Source: Elusimicrobia bacterium GWC2_64_44
GTDB taxonomy: Bacteria > Elusimicrobiota > Elusimicrobia > Elusimicrobiales > UBA9959
Direction: 5' to 3'
Length of the DNA stretch: 34,795 nucleotides
Assembly: GCA_001799845.1 (NCBI GenBank)
Contig: MGUG01000001.1
Coordinates: forward strand, 1-34,795
A program made the position numbers and the translations under genes. Positions 7,834 through 15,677 of the stretch are shown piece by piece. The notes beneath the pieces were generated by a model. That model ran no database searches. It saw only the letters and a list, made by a program, of their open reading frames with translations, and had not been told where the DNA came from. Position 1 is the first letter of the stretch, and the number at the start of each line of letters is the position of its first letter.

Positions 7834-8500
7834 TTTTAACCTCCGGCAGGCGGCGCTCTATGATGCGGATTATCCGCCGCCTGAGGCTTTCGAGCGTGTA
7901 GGAATAAGGGTCCAGGCGGGAGATCTCCCTGCCTACGGTCTCGTCGTTAAAGTTAGTCCTGAACCAGTGGGAGAAGTCGTCCACGCCGTAGGGCGGGCGC
8001 AGCCGGGCCTCGAAGACGTGCAGGTAAAGGCTCGACGCGCTGACATTGCGAAGGCAGTCGATGAAGCTCTCATAATCGACGGCGGAGCACTCGGTGGGCA
8101 GGGAGAACCGTATGGCGCGCATGAAGTGGAATTCCCGCCCCGTCGCCACGGTGCGTCCCGGGCCCGGGTTCTCCGCCAGGTGCCGCTCCAGCACTTCGAC
8201 GAAGGCGCCGCGGATGTCCGCCAGCGAGTTATAGCGCACGATGTCTATGGAGGTCAGCTCCTCGCCCAGCTTGTCGGCCTGCACCGTGTTGGCGACCCAG
8301 TAGGCGAAATCGTTGGCGCCCTCCGGCACCAGGTGATGCGACTGCTTTATGAAGCGGTGGGTATGGTGGTAGATCACCGCATCGTCGGCAGCCTTTATCC
8401 CCTCCAGCAGTTCCGTTATGTTAAAGGCCTTGCGCCCGGTCACTTCCGTGAGCGTCAGGCGTGTGCAGAATTTGAATGGCGCCGCAGCAGTCGTTTTCAT
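7826..8500 (-). CDS. DUF5752-family protein of the trehalose operon
   Basis: A 224-aa soluble protein without signal or membrane segments. Its layout (FNITELLEGIK, the YHHTHRF segment, NDFAYWVANTV, then a second half with SSLYLHVFEARLRPP and DDFSHWFRTN) looks like DUF5752, a family I recall being found beside trehalose and glycosyltransferase genes. The two halves each contain a D-F-x-x-W motif (NDFAYW and DDFSHW) that suggests an internal duplication. The function is unknown; a regulatory or scaffolding role in trehalose synthesis is inference. It overlaps otsB by 4 nt (ATGA) and treT by 8 nt. Confidence 0.65.
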   Translation of the reverse strand: MKTTAAAPFKFCTRLTLTEVTGRKAFNITELLEGIKAADDAVIYHHTHRFIKQSHHLVPEGANDFAYWVANTVQADKLGEELTSIDIVRYNSLADIRGAFVEVLERHLAENPGPGRTVATGREFHFMRAIRFSLPTECSAVDYESFIDCLRNVSASSLYLHVFEARLRPPYGVDDFSHWFRTNFNDETVGREISRLDPYSYTLESLRRRIIRIIERRLPEVKNA

Positions 8501-9282
8501 TCCCCCCCCTTCTTCCTCGCCGCCGCGATGAACCGCAGCAGGCGCAGCACTTCGGCCTGTCCCGACAGGAAATAAACTGCTTTCGAGAGGGCCTTACGCC
8601 CCACCCTCACCGTTATCCCGCCGCCGGCCAGCGCGCCGAACATATCCTCGTCGGTAAGGTCGTCCCCCACGGCTACGGCCAGCGGCGCGCGCAGGCGGCG
8701 CGCCAGCAGGGCCACGGCGTCGCCCTTGTGCGAGGCGCCGCGCGGCAGCAGCTCGAAGACCTTATGCCCCCTGCGCCAATGCAGGCCGGCGCCGGGGACG
8801 GACAAAAGCGCTTTCATCCTGCTGAAAAAGCCGCGCTTGAAAGCCGGCCTGAGATTACGGTAATGCACGCTGGCCGAGAACGCTTTATTCTCCACCAGCA
8901 CGCCGGTGCCCGGCGGGAACCGCTCCTGCAGGTCGGCCGCGATCCCGGCCACCAGGCCGCGCGCTTTGACCGCGCCGGCGTCGCGCCAGGAGAGGCCGGG
9001 GCCCTCTATCTCTATGCCGTGGTTGCCGCCGTAGTAAAGGGCGCGCAGGCCGACCAGGCCGCGCACGCTGCGCAGCGCGCGCCCGCTGAGGATGAAAACG
9101 AAAACCCCCGGTGAAGCCGCCAGGGCCTTCAAGGCCGCCCGGAACGCGGGCTCGAGCCGCGCCTGCGCCGGGGTCTCGGCCAGCGCCGCCAGCGTGCCGT
9201 CAAAGTCCAGCGTCACCAGCAGCGCCGGCGCGGCGGCGAGGCGGGCGGCGAGCGCTTCGGAATTTTTCCAGAAAGACTTCAT
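8497..9282 (-). CDS. otsB: Trehalose-6-phosphate phosphatase
   Basis: A 261-aa HAD-superfamily phosphatase, normal length for OtsB. Motif I is LDFDGTLA (D26 nucleophile, D28 acid/base). Other family marks are LSGRALRSV, the NHGIEIEGPG segment near 100 typical of OtsB, the KVFELLPRG-SHKGDAV block with the motif III Lys, and motif IV GDDLTDEDMFGAL. It removes phosphate from trehalose-6-phosphate made by the upstream synthase, whose stop codon directly abuts its start (TAAATG), so the two steps are translationally linked. Confidence 0.93.
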   Translation of the reverse strand: MKSFWKNSEALAARLAAAPALLVTLDFDGTLAALAETPAQARLEPAFRAALKALAASPGVFVFILSGRALRSVRGLVGLRALYYGGNHGIEIEGPGLSWRDAGAVKARGLVAGIAADLQERFPPGTGVLVENKAFSASVHYRNLRPAFKRGFFSRMKALLSVPGAGLHWRRGHKVFELLPRGASHKGDAVALLARRLRAPLAVAVGDDLTDEDMFGALAGGGITVRVGRKALSKAVYFLSGQAEVLRLLRFIAAARKKGGE

Positions 9283-11532
9283 TTACACCCCGTTAAGTTT
9301 GAAGTCGTCCAGCCTCAGTTTCATCAGTTCTTCCGTGAGGTTGGCCGCCCATTTGTAGATGTTGTTCTCGTGCAGGTCCTGCCGCATGCGGGTCATCCGC
9401 TCCTCCACTTCCGCCTTGGGCATGACCAGCGAATAGTAGATAGCGTCGGCCATCTGCTCTATGTCGTAGGGGTTCACTATCAGCGCGTCCTTGAGCTCGC
9501 GGGACGCCCCGGCGAAACGGCTGAGTATCAGCACCCCGCGGTGGTCGTCGCTGGCCGCCACGAACTCCTTGGCCACCAGGTTCATCCCGTCGTGCAGGGA
9601 AGTGACCAGGCAGGCGTCGGCGATCTTGTAGAACTTGGTGATCTCCTGGTGGGCGTGGTGCTTCTCCAGGAAGACTATGGCCTTCCAGTCCTTGGCCTTG
9701 AAGCGCCAGTTGATGCGGTCCACCTCGGCGTGCAGCTCGGCGAGGAAGCGGTGGTACTGCGGGATATGAGTACGGCTGGGCGCGCCCAGCTGGATCAGCG
9801 TGAACTTGCCCTTGTAAGCCGGGTATTTCTCGAGGAAGCGCTCTACGGCTTTAACCCTCTCCAGCATGCCCTTGGTATAGTCTATACGGTCGACGCTTAC
9901 CGCTATCTTCTCCGCCTTTATGCCCAGTTCCTTCAGCACCGAGGCCGCCTCGGGCTTCTCGGGCAGGGTTTTGGCGTCCCGGTCCGGCTGCTGGAAGTCC
10001 ACGCTGATCGGGAACGGCTTGACCATGGTGGTATGGCCTTCTTTCTGCACCGAGAAATGCTCCCAGTCTATGCGCGACTCTATGGTGCGGTCCACGGTGT
10101 CCAGGAAGTTATTGCAGTAGAACTGCGTCTGGAAGCCTATCAGGTCCGCGCCGAGCAGGCCCATCACCAGCTCCTTCCCCCAGGGACAGATGCCGAAGGT
10201 CTCGGGGTTGGGCCAGGGGATATGCCAGAAGACCGCCACCCTGGCGTCGGGCCGCGCGGCTTTTATCATGCCCGGCAGCAGCGTGAAATGGTAGTCCTGT
10301 ATCAGCACGCAGGGTTCCTTCACGTCGGCGATCTCCTCCAGCACGGCCTTGGAGAACTTTTCGTTCACTTCGTAGTAGTACTTCCAGTCCTCTTTGCGGA
10401 AGATCGGCCGGATGTGGGCGATGTGGCAGAGCGGCCAGATGCCTTCGTTGGAGAAGCCGTAATAGTAGCCGTCCTCCTCTTCCTTGCTCAGCGCGACGCG
10501 GCGCAGGTTGTACGCGGGTTCTTCCGGCGGTACCTTTATGCGGTTATCCGCGTCGGTGACCTCAAAGTCGGCCTCGCCGCTGCCGTGCGCCACCCAGGTG
10601 CCGCCGGAAGCTTTCATGATAGGGTCCAGCGCGGTCACCAGGCCACCGGCGGGAACTATGGCCCGTATGTCCTTGCCCTCTTTAATGTGCATGTAGGGCT
10701 CACGGTTGGAGACCACGAAGAGCGGCCGCCCGCCCATTTTGGTTTTTATGTGCTCCTTGAGGCGTTCCGGGGTCCAGAGGGATTCGCCTTTTTGCCGCAG
10801 GCGCGCTTCGTTCTCGGCGGCGCGGCGGGCGGCCTGCAGGTTGGTCGCCAGCGTGGTCGCTTCCCTGGCTATCGGCGCGAAGATATCCCCTTTGATCGGG
10901 GGCACATGCCCGTTCTCTTCGCCTATGCGCAGGTTCTTCATCCACTCGGCCATCTGCGTAATGGGGTCCACCAGGTTCCACCTGATGATGAGCAGCGTCA
11001 CCAGCGAGATCAGGATCATCTGCGCGAGCAGCCTGATGAGGGTGCGCTTCCAGATCTGGAAAAGCTCCAGCTCTACGTAGGAGACGTTGCTGAAAATGGC
11101 GATCCAGGCGTTGCCGGCTTCGCCGAAGGTCAGCTTCAGCGGGTGCACCAGGACCCTGCGCTCTCCGAAAAGGAACTCAGCATCCTCCCCGGAGGCCAGC
11201 AGTTCTCCGATCTGTTTGCCGCGGCCCCTGATCTCGGGGGCTATCTCCGACGAGGCGGCAAGCAGTTCCCCGTCGCCGGAATAGACGGCCACGCCCTCCA
11301 GGTGCTTCTGGTCCTGGAACTTGTCGGCCAGCTTCTGCAGGCGCGCAGTGTTGCCGGTCTCGAGGTTAGGGCGTGCGCTCTCCTTGAAACTCTCGGCGAG
11401 CAGCGCCGCCTGGTCGCGAACCTCGCCGTAGCGCTTGAGCTTCTCCTGGCGGACGTTGAACCAGGCCGAGATCACGGCCACGGTGACGACCACCACTATC
11501 AGCGAAAGAATAAGCCTTAATGTTATACGCAT
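9283..11532 (-). CDS. otsA: Membrane-anchored sensor/HAMP - trehalose-6-phosphate synthase fusion
   Basis: A 749-aa protein. Residues 5-24 are a transmembrane helix, ~25-163 an extracytoplasmic sensor-like region, ~164-184 a second helix, and ~185-240 a HAMP-like linker (starting after [15 protein letters not shown]). From about 262 to the end lies a full GT20 domain: VVSNREPY, the [12 protein letters not shown] loop, [31 protein letters not shown], and the donor motif [11 protein letters not shown]. OtsA enzymes are normally soluble and ~450-500 aa, so the extra 260 residues are unusual and look like the input half of a chemoreceptor or kinase. ATG 11532 follows AAGGAA; an upstream in-frame alternative at 11571 lacks support. 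The catalytic domain would face the cytoplasm. Signal-controlled trehalose synthesis is inference. Confidence 0.92.
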   Translation of the reverse strand: MRITLRLILSLIVVVVTVAVISAWFNVRQEKLKRYGEVRDQAALLAESFKESARPNLETGNTARLQKLADKFQDQKHLEGVAVYSGDGELLAASSEIAPEIRGRGKQIGELLASGEDAEFLFGERRVLVHPLKLTFGEAGNAWIAIFSNVSYVELELFQIWKRTLIRLLAQMILISLVTLLIIRWNLVDPITQMAEWMKNLRIGEENGHVPPIKGDIFAPIAREATTLATNLQAARRAAENEARLRQKGESLWTPERLKEHIKTKMGGRPLFVVSNREPYMHIKEGKDIRAIVPAGGLVTALDPIMKASGGTWVAHGSGEADFEVTDADNRIKVPPEEPAYNLRRVALSKEEEDGYYYGFSNEGIWPLCHIAHIRPIFRKEDWKYYYEVNEKFSKAVLEEIADVKEPCVLIQDYHFTLLPGMIKAARPDARVAVFWHIPWPNPETFGICPWGKELVMGLLGADLIGFQTQFYCNNFLDTVDRTIESRIDWEHFSVQKEGHTTMVKPFPISVDFQQPDRDAKTLPEKPEAASVLKELGIKAEKIAVSVDRIDYTKGMLERVKAVERFLEKYPAYKGKFTLIQLGAPSRTHIPQYHRFLAELHAEVDRINWRFKAKDWKAIVFLEKHHAHQEITKFYKIADACLVTSLHDGMNLVAKEFVAASDDHRGVLILSRFAGASRELKDALIVNPYDIEQMADAIYYSLVMPKAEVEERMTRMRQDLHENNIYKWAANLTEELMKLRLDDFKLNGV

Positions 11533-11548
11533 AGGGATTCCTTTGTTA

Positions 11549-12595
11549 TTAATAAATTGCCCCGAGGGCAAGGAAGTAGAGCAGCAGCAGCGCTCCGCCG
11601 ACGGGAAGGGCTGCCCCGGCCCACTCGCGGCTCTTGATGCCGAGTTTCGCGGCGCTGATTATGTTCGGTATATTGCCCGGAATAAGCACGCCGCCGGAAA
11701 CCAGCAGGCTCAGCGTGAACGAAAGTATCTGTTCCCTGCTCATCGACGGAACTATCCCCGCGGCGGCCAGCGTGGCGTTGTCCAGGGCAGCGGAGGTCAG
11801 GCCCAGCCAGTAGAGCTGCCAGCCCTTCAGCGCCGGGATCAGTTTCTCGGCGACGGGGCTTAATCCCTCGCCCAGGTAAACCAGCGCCGCCACGAACACA
11901 TACACTCTGGCGGCGCGCAGCAGCAGGGCCTTGTGCGTCTCGCGCGCCTGGTCCGCGCCCTGCCCGGCCGCGGCCTCCCGGCCCAGGGGCCGCGCATACG
12001 CCGCTACCGCTGCGACCGCGAGTATGGCCGGTGTGACCCAAAGCCACAGCAGCCCGGCCAGCCAGAAGAACCCGGCATTGTGCGGCGGCCCCTGCAGCCT
12101 GGCGGTCACTATGGTAGAGAGCGGCTCCCCCAGGGGCGTCAGCGCAGCGCCCAGGCCTATGGCGTAGCAGGCGTACACGGCGGCGCGCACCCGCGACGGC
12201 CTGTCGAGCTTCAGGTGATGCAGTATCTCGCAGAGCACGAGGGCCGCGATTATAGCCGTAAGCAGGCTGGACAGGAAAGCCAGGGCGACTATCAGGACGA
12301 ACAAGGAATGCCGTATCCCTATCCGGCGCCCGAGCCGCTCGATAAGATCCTCCATGCGGCCCCGCCCCGACCGGAACAAATAGCCGGCGACCAAAACCGC
12401 AAGGGAGATCTTGAGAGGCTCTACCAGAGACTCTTTAACTATGTGCCAGTTCCACAGCCCGGAAACGGTCAAGGCGGCGCAGCCCATGATGAGCAGGAAG
12501 ACTTCCAGCTCTTCCTCCACCCGTTTTACCGAGAATGGCAACAGAAGTACCAGCGCCGTTATCAGCGCCAGGCTTCCTACGACCCAATAGGACAT
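11549..12595 (-). CDS. DUF1646-family ion transporter (putative Na+ transporter/antiporter)
   Basis: A 348-aa polytopic membrane protein with about 10 hydrophobic segments, standard length for DUF1646. Recognisable pieces are PFSVKRVEEELEVFLLIMG near the start, SSLLTAIIAALVLCEILHHL, the GLGAALTPLGEPLS loop, LDNATLAAAGIVPSMS, and GNIPNIISAAKLGI near the end. The acidic and NxP-type residues in membrane loops are typical of the ion-transporter superfamily. DUF1646 genes are characteristically preceded by the DUF1646-motif RNA, shown to be a Na+ riboswitch class, so Na+ export is the likely role. It starts 10 nt after the microprotein stop and ends 16 nt before otsA. Confidence 0.8.
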   Translation of the reverse strand: MSYWVVGSLALITALVLLLPFSVKRVEEELEVFLLIMGCAALTVSGLWNWHIVKESLVEPLKISLAVLVAGYLFRSGRGRMEDLIERLGRRIGIRHSLFVLIVALAFLSSLLTAIIAALVLCEILHHLKLDRPSRVRAAVYACYAIGLGAALTPLGEPLSTIVTARLQGPPHNAGFFWLAGLLWLWVTPAILAVAAVAAYARPLGREAAAGQGADQARETHKALLLRAARVYVFVAALVYLGEGLSPVAEKLIPALKGWQLYWLGLTSAALDNATLAAAGIVPSMSREQILSFTLSLLVSGGVLIPGNIPNIISAAKLGIKSREWAGAALPVGGALLLLYFLALGAIY

Positions 12596-12605
12596 TACCC
12601 CCCCT

Positions 12606-12764
12606 TCAGATAGCGATCGGGACCTTGAAAATGTATTTAAGGATAAGTATCACCGCCGCTGTAATAGCGACGGTTTTTGCCAATAGAAGCAGAAAAGTCC
12701 CCCACCCGGATTCGATCGCCTCCGGCTTTGCCGCGCCGGTATTCTTGTCGTTGTTCTTAGTCAT
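12606..12764 (-). CDS. 52-aa single-pass membrane microprotein, first gene of the Na+/trehalose operon
   Basis: ATG 12764 is preceded by GGAGG with a 4-nt gap. The reading frame gives 52 residues: a polar N-terminus rich in Lys, Asn, Asp and Gly (MTKNNDKNTGAAKPEAIESG), one hydrophobic helix (about 22-42), and a short tail with KYIFKVPIAI. It lies between the leader terminator and the DUF1646 gene (10-nt gap), so it is first in the transcript. I do not recognise a family. Position suggests a small accessory subunit or stabiliser of the DUF1646 transporter. The evidence for expression is the ribosome binding site, spacing and hydrophobic profile. Confidence 0.7.
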   Translation of the reverse strand: MTKNNDKNTGAAKPEAIESGWGTFLLLLAKTVAITAAVILILKYIFKVPIAI

Positions 12765-12826
12765 GCCGCCTCCGTTTTACGGGCGTTAGCCCGATCCCCG
12801 GCAAGCGGCCGCGCCAATACGCGAAC

Positions 12827-12868
12827 AAAAAGAATAGCCGCCGTCCGGTTTTAAACCGGAATGGCGGC
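12827..12868 (-). terminator. Leader (attenuator) terminator of the Na+/trehalose operon
   Basis: A two-part stem GCCGCC/GGCGGC (12868-12863 with 12842-12837) enclosing CCGGTT/AACCGG (12859-12854 with 12850-12845) is followed by TATTCTTTTT. It sits about 60 nt before the first start codon of the operon, so it must be bypassed for expression. GCCGCC overlaps the alternative GGAATGG/CCATTCC stem. Confidence 0.75.
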
Positions 12869-12909
12869 CCGACCATTCCAAACCTCCGGAGCTGTCTCCG
12901 GACCCTTGT
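12827..12909 (-). promoter_or_regulatory. Structured leader: candidate Na+-I (DUF1646-motif) riboswitch with overlapping terminator
   Basis: Read on the minus strand from a predicted start near 12909: AAGGG, then a perfect hairpin CCGGAG-ACAG-CTCCGG (12901-12886), then GGAATGG (12879-12873), which can pair with CCATTCC (12864-12858). The second arm overlaps an intrinsic terminator (12868-12827). These stems are mutually exclusive, the hallmark of a transcription-control riboswitch. No peptide-leader signature is seen. Assignment to Na+-I rests on the DUF1646 gene in the operon and the compact size; I cannot verify the consensus from memory. Confidence 0.6.
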
Positions 12910-12915
12910 GAAATA

Positions 12916-12944
12916 ATTCTACCTGAATAGCGGGGATGTGTCCA
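12916..12944 (-). promoter_or_regulatory. Strong sigma-70-type promoter of the Na+/trehalose operon
   Basis: On the minus strand TGGACA (12944-12939, 5 of 6) and TAGAAT (12921-12916, 5 of 6) are separated by exactly 17 nt. The predicted start near 12909 leaves a ~145-nt leader before the microprotein. The spacer contains one arm of an inverted repeat whose partner overlaps the end of the upstream gene (12960-12972). Confidence 0.75.
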
Positions 12945-12967
12945 CCCAAAAAACGCTCACCCCGCGG

Positions 12968-13585
12968 CTATTTTCTCAGATATTCCAGCTGCGTGATAAG
13001 TTTCCGGACGTTCGGATTCCCCTTCACCGGATACGCTCTCAGATACGCCAGCAGCTTGTCATTCTCGGGCTGAACATCTTCGGGCGCTCCCTGCGCCCAG
13101 CCCAGGTCCAGATACTTCGGCAAGCAGTCGAAAGAGGCCGGCGAAAGCCCTGCCGCGGCCCTGGCGAACTTCGCCGGGTCCTTGTAGGCGAATGTATTGA
13201 AGTCCTCGCTTATCCATTCAGACATTTCAGCGTTGTTGTCGAAAACCCGGCAGAGCTCCTCGAAAACCATCAGCCCGGCCTTAGGAGAGCGCTTGTAGCG
13301 CTCTTCCGCCAGCAGCATTACTTTGGAGTCGGGGCCATTCCACTTTCCCTCGTTATAGTACACTCCGAGTTCGGACTTTAAAGCGCCGGCATTGTTAATT
13401 AAGCCCTTAGCCTGGAATTCTCCCATCCTGCGCCCGAATTCAGCGACGCGTATTGCGTCTTGCCTGTCGGACTCCAGCAGCACCGCCTGCCACTCCCTTT
13501 CCCGCTTCTGATGCCAGAGCTTCAGCGCCGATCCCAACAGGGCCAGGACAATAGCGATTACCCACAACAGACGATAGTTTTTCAT
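12968..13585 (-). CDS. Membrane-anchored protein of unknown function (envelope operon gene 5)
   Basis: A 205-aa protein with one N-terminal hydrophobic helix (about residues 6-22, an uncleaved anchor or signal) followed by a soluble, charged, mostly helical domain rich in Lys, Glu and Arg. I recognise no family. The ATGA overlap (13582-13585) with the preceding 97-aa gene shows translational coupling. It is the last gene of a five-gene operon; after its stop there is a T6 run but no convincing terminator. The soluble part is probably extracytoplasmic if the N-terminus is a signal anchor. Confidence 0.75.
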   Translation of the reverse strand: MKNYRLLWVIAIVLALLGSALKLWHQKREREWQAVLLESDRQDAIRVAEFGRRMGEFQAKGLINNAGALKSELGVYYNEGKWNGPDSKVMLLAEERYKRSPKAGLMVFEELCRVFDNNAEMSEWISEDFNTFAYKDPAKFARAAAGLSPASFDCLPKYLDLGWAQGAPEDVQPENDKLLAYLRAYPVKGNPNVRKLITQLEYLRK

Positions 13586-13875
13586 GGCTTGCCTCTTTCA
13601 GCGAGATAGAGTTTCCCGGCGAGATAAAGAAGTCCGATAGCGTTCAGCGCCTTCCAGGCAAGCAGCCACCAGGGCTTCCACCAAGCGCCGCTATAAACCT
13701 CCACCACGTCCGACAGGCCGAACGCTAAGAAGAGCGCGCTAAGCAATAAGTAATCCTTCCCCTGACCGGTTGCCGAGGCCTTTGACCGGAAGAAAAGGTA
13801 GAACCCGATAAGGATCCAGACCGCCGCTTCAACGAAGTTAAGCCCGCCGGCGGAGTACAGTTCGAAGTTTCCCAT
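13582..13875 (-). CDS. Small membrane protein with about three helices (envelope operon gene 4)
   Basis: A 97-aa protein with hydrophobic segments near residues 13-28, 42-57 and 68-90, and aromatic residues at the interfaces (SGAWWKPWWLLAWKALN). No family is recognised. It is coupled to the downstream gene by an ATGA overlap and lies 9 nt after the upstream one. No strong Shine-Dalgarno is visible, so it may be translated by re-initiation. A membrane subunit of a complex with its operon partners is possible but unproven. Confidence 0.7.
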   Translation of the reverse strand: MGNFELYSAGGLNFVEAAVWILIGFYLFFRSKASATGQGKDYLLLSALFLAFGLSDVVEVYSGAWWKPWWLLAWKALNAIGLLYLAGKLYLAERGKP

Positions 13876-13884
13876 ATATCTGCG

Positions 13885-14868
13885 CTATTCCCCCCGCTGT
13901 TCAGGTGGGAGGGCGGCCCGGCCGCGTTTTAGCCCGAGCAGCAGGGACAGCAGGTTGGCGTGGCCGGGGATATCGGTACTGTAATGAAAGTTGATAAAAC
14001 GCCAGTCTCCGCCGCGGCGCTTAAGTTCCGCTCGCACATCCCAGGTGTCCGCGCCGGGCCGCCCGATAGCTGCCAGGCATTTACCGTCCTCCACCATAGT
14101 TTTCCCCACAGAGTACTTCTCCGCCGGGTCCTGGCTGGACAGGAAAGGGTCAAAGTCTATGCCAGTTATTCCGTCCGTAGATAATTCCTGGACGCGGCGG
14201 TCTTCCAGCAGGGCCTCGCGGAGTTTCTCGCCAAAGAGGCCGGGCCTTTGCCTGAGCGCTATTATGGCCCCTGGCTCGTCGTGATCGGCAAGCGCCAGCG
14301 GCACATACCAGCCCAGGAAAGCTTCCGTGAACTCGCGGCAGTAGCGGACTTCACCGGCCCGGCCCAGCGCCGCCGCAAGAACGGGAGCGGCCGAGCGCTC
14401 ACCTTCGTCGTAGCGCACGTCATATACCTTCACGGCCAGCTTCGACAGCAAGGCGTTCAGGACGCAGAGCCCGGCCCTGGTCCCGGCCAGGGCGCGGCAG
14501 GGCTTATGGACGGTCCTGGAGGTGATAGCTTTCGCTGTTAAACCGCTTTCCGGCTTATTCTGCCAGGCTACGGTCGCGGCATAATCCGAAGAGTAGTAGA
14601 GGTAGAGATAAATGAACCCCGCATACTCTTCGTCTGAGATACCGGGTGCACGCTCGAAAGCGTAGCAGGTATTATCCGGGCAGAACTCCGCCGGCGCGCG
14701 CGTACCCTTTGAAACAGAGAGTTGCCCCGGGAAAGCCGCCTCGAGTTCCTTGAACGGCCCGGCGGCCCCTGCTTCTCCGGCACATGCCAACCGCAAGGCC
14801 CCTACGACCAGAAGCGCCAGGCCTAGCGCCAGCGTGATCAATTTCCAGGGCCTCAGGTATTCTCTCAT
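13885..14868 (-). CDS. Extracytoplasmic protein of unknown function (envelope operon gene 3)
   Basis: A 327-aa protein with an N-terminal hydrophobic helix (about 12-30) ending at an ALRLACAGEAGAA cleavage-like site, then a soluble domain. Several Cys residues occur (CPDNTCYAF near 65-75, CRALAG, LCVLN, YCREFTEAF) and could form disulfides outside the cytoplasm. The C-terminal region holds a repeated basic and hydrophobic pattern ending LLGLKRGRAALPPEQRGE. I recognise no catalytic motif. It overlaps the lipoprotein gene by an ATGA, so the two products are probably made in equal amounts. Confidence 0.75.
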   Translation of the reverse strand: MREYLRPWKLITLALGLALLVVGALRLACAGEAGAAGPFKELEAAFPGQLSVSKGTRAPAEFCPDNTCYAFERAPGISDEEYAGFIYLYLYYSSDYAATVAWQNKPESGLTAKAITSRTVHKPCRALAGTRAGLCVLNALLSKLAVKVYDVRYDEGERSAAPVLAAALGRAGEVRYCREFTEAFLGWYVPLALADHDEPGAIIALRQRPGLFGEKLREALLEDRRVQELSTDGITGIDFDPFLSSQDPAEKYSVGKTMVEDGKCLAAIGRPGADTWDVRAELKRRGGDWRFINFHYSTDIPGHANLLSLLLGLKRGRAALPPEQRGE

Positions 14869-15677
14869 TTCAACTTTTTCAATTGCAGCAGGGGCTTGTC
14901 GCCCTGGCGCCAGGAAGATTCGTGTTCATGTGTCTTCACTATGCGCCTGAAGGCCAGAGAGCCGGCGTCAGACCAGTGGCGGCTGACCTCCAGCGCTACT
15001 TCCCCGCCCACTCCGGGAAAGCCGCCGAGCTTCAGCACGCCGAAGCGCGGCCCCAGCACATAATCCAGCCAAACCTCATACTGAAACGGTTTGCCGCCAT
15101 GCGAGCCTTTTCCGCCCGGAGAGAAAACCACTTCCGCCCCGCCCGGCGCTGAGTAGCGCCCGCACAATAAAAGACAGCCTATCTCGCGCTCTGCGCTCTT
15201 GTCGCCGCTTTCGGCGAAGTCTTTGCCGCCTACCCTGCGGTAGAGTTTAAAGAAGTTCCCGTCTGCGCTCTGGGTGCGCCGGGCCAGGAGCAGCGGTCCG
15301 GCGGAATCGCGTTCCAGCACGCGGAAGAATTCCCTGCGGCCGTGGGCAGCGGCCGCCTCCTGATCCAGCATAGCCTCCGTTTCCCCGCCGTGCCGCTCGA
15401 ACCCGGCCAGCTTGAAGTTATTGCCTTCGTGGAAATTATAATAATAGGTCAGCCCGGGGCCCTCGGTTCCGGCGGTGAACATCAGGAAGACATCGTCTAC
15501 AATGCCGGTCGGGAGCTCTTTGCCGCTGACCACGGAGGTATAGTAGTCCTCGGCCAGCCAGCCATAGCCGCGCACGGCCCCGTAAAAGTCCTTATCGGAG
15601 CGGTCGGCGCACCCCGCCGCAAGAGCGGCCGCGGCCAGGGCCGTCAGCGCGGTTGCACGCTTAAAAGCCTTCTTCAT
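14865..15677 (-). CDS. Lipoprotein of unknown function (envelope operon gene 2)
   Basis: A 270-aa protein. The start at 15677 gives a typical lipoprotein signal: positive MKKAFKR, a hydrophobic Ala/Leu stretch, and lipobox ALAAGC with Cys23. An upstream in-frame extension is rejected because it is Arg-rich and out of character. The mature part has aromatic-rich strands (LTYYYNFHEGNN, FQYEVWLDYVLG) that suggest a beta-rich fold. No family is recognised. It overlaps both neighbours by ATGA junctions (15674-15677 and 14865-14868). Confidence 0.78.
   Translation of the reverse strand: MKKAFKRATALTALAAAALAAGCADRSDKDFYGAVRGYGWLAEDYYTSVVSGKELPTGIVDDVFLMFTAGTEGPGLTYYYNFHEGNNFKLAGFERHGGETEAMLDQEAAAAHGRREFFRVLERDSAGPLLLARRTQSADGNFFKLYRRVGGKDFAESGDKSAEREIGCLLLCGRYSAPGGAEVVFSPGGKGSHGGKPFQYEVWLDYVLGPRFGVLKLGGFPGVGGEVALEVSRHWSDAGSLAFRRIVKTHEHESSWRQGDKPLLQLKKLK

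Noticed and set aside
9370-11520. 716-aa plus-strand reading frame
   Set aside because: Antisense of otsA caused by high GC and codon bias; composition rich in His, Gln, Arg and Val without any domain.
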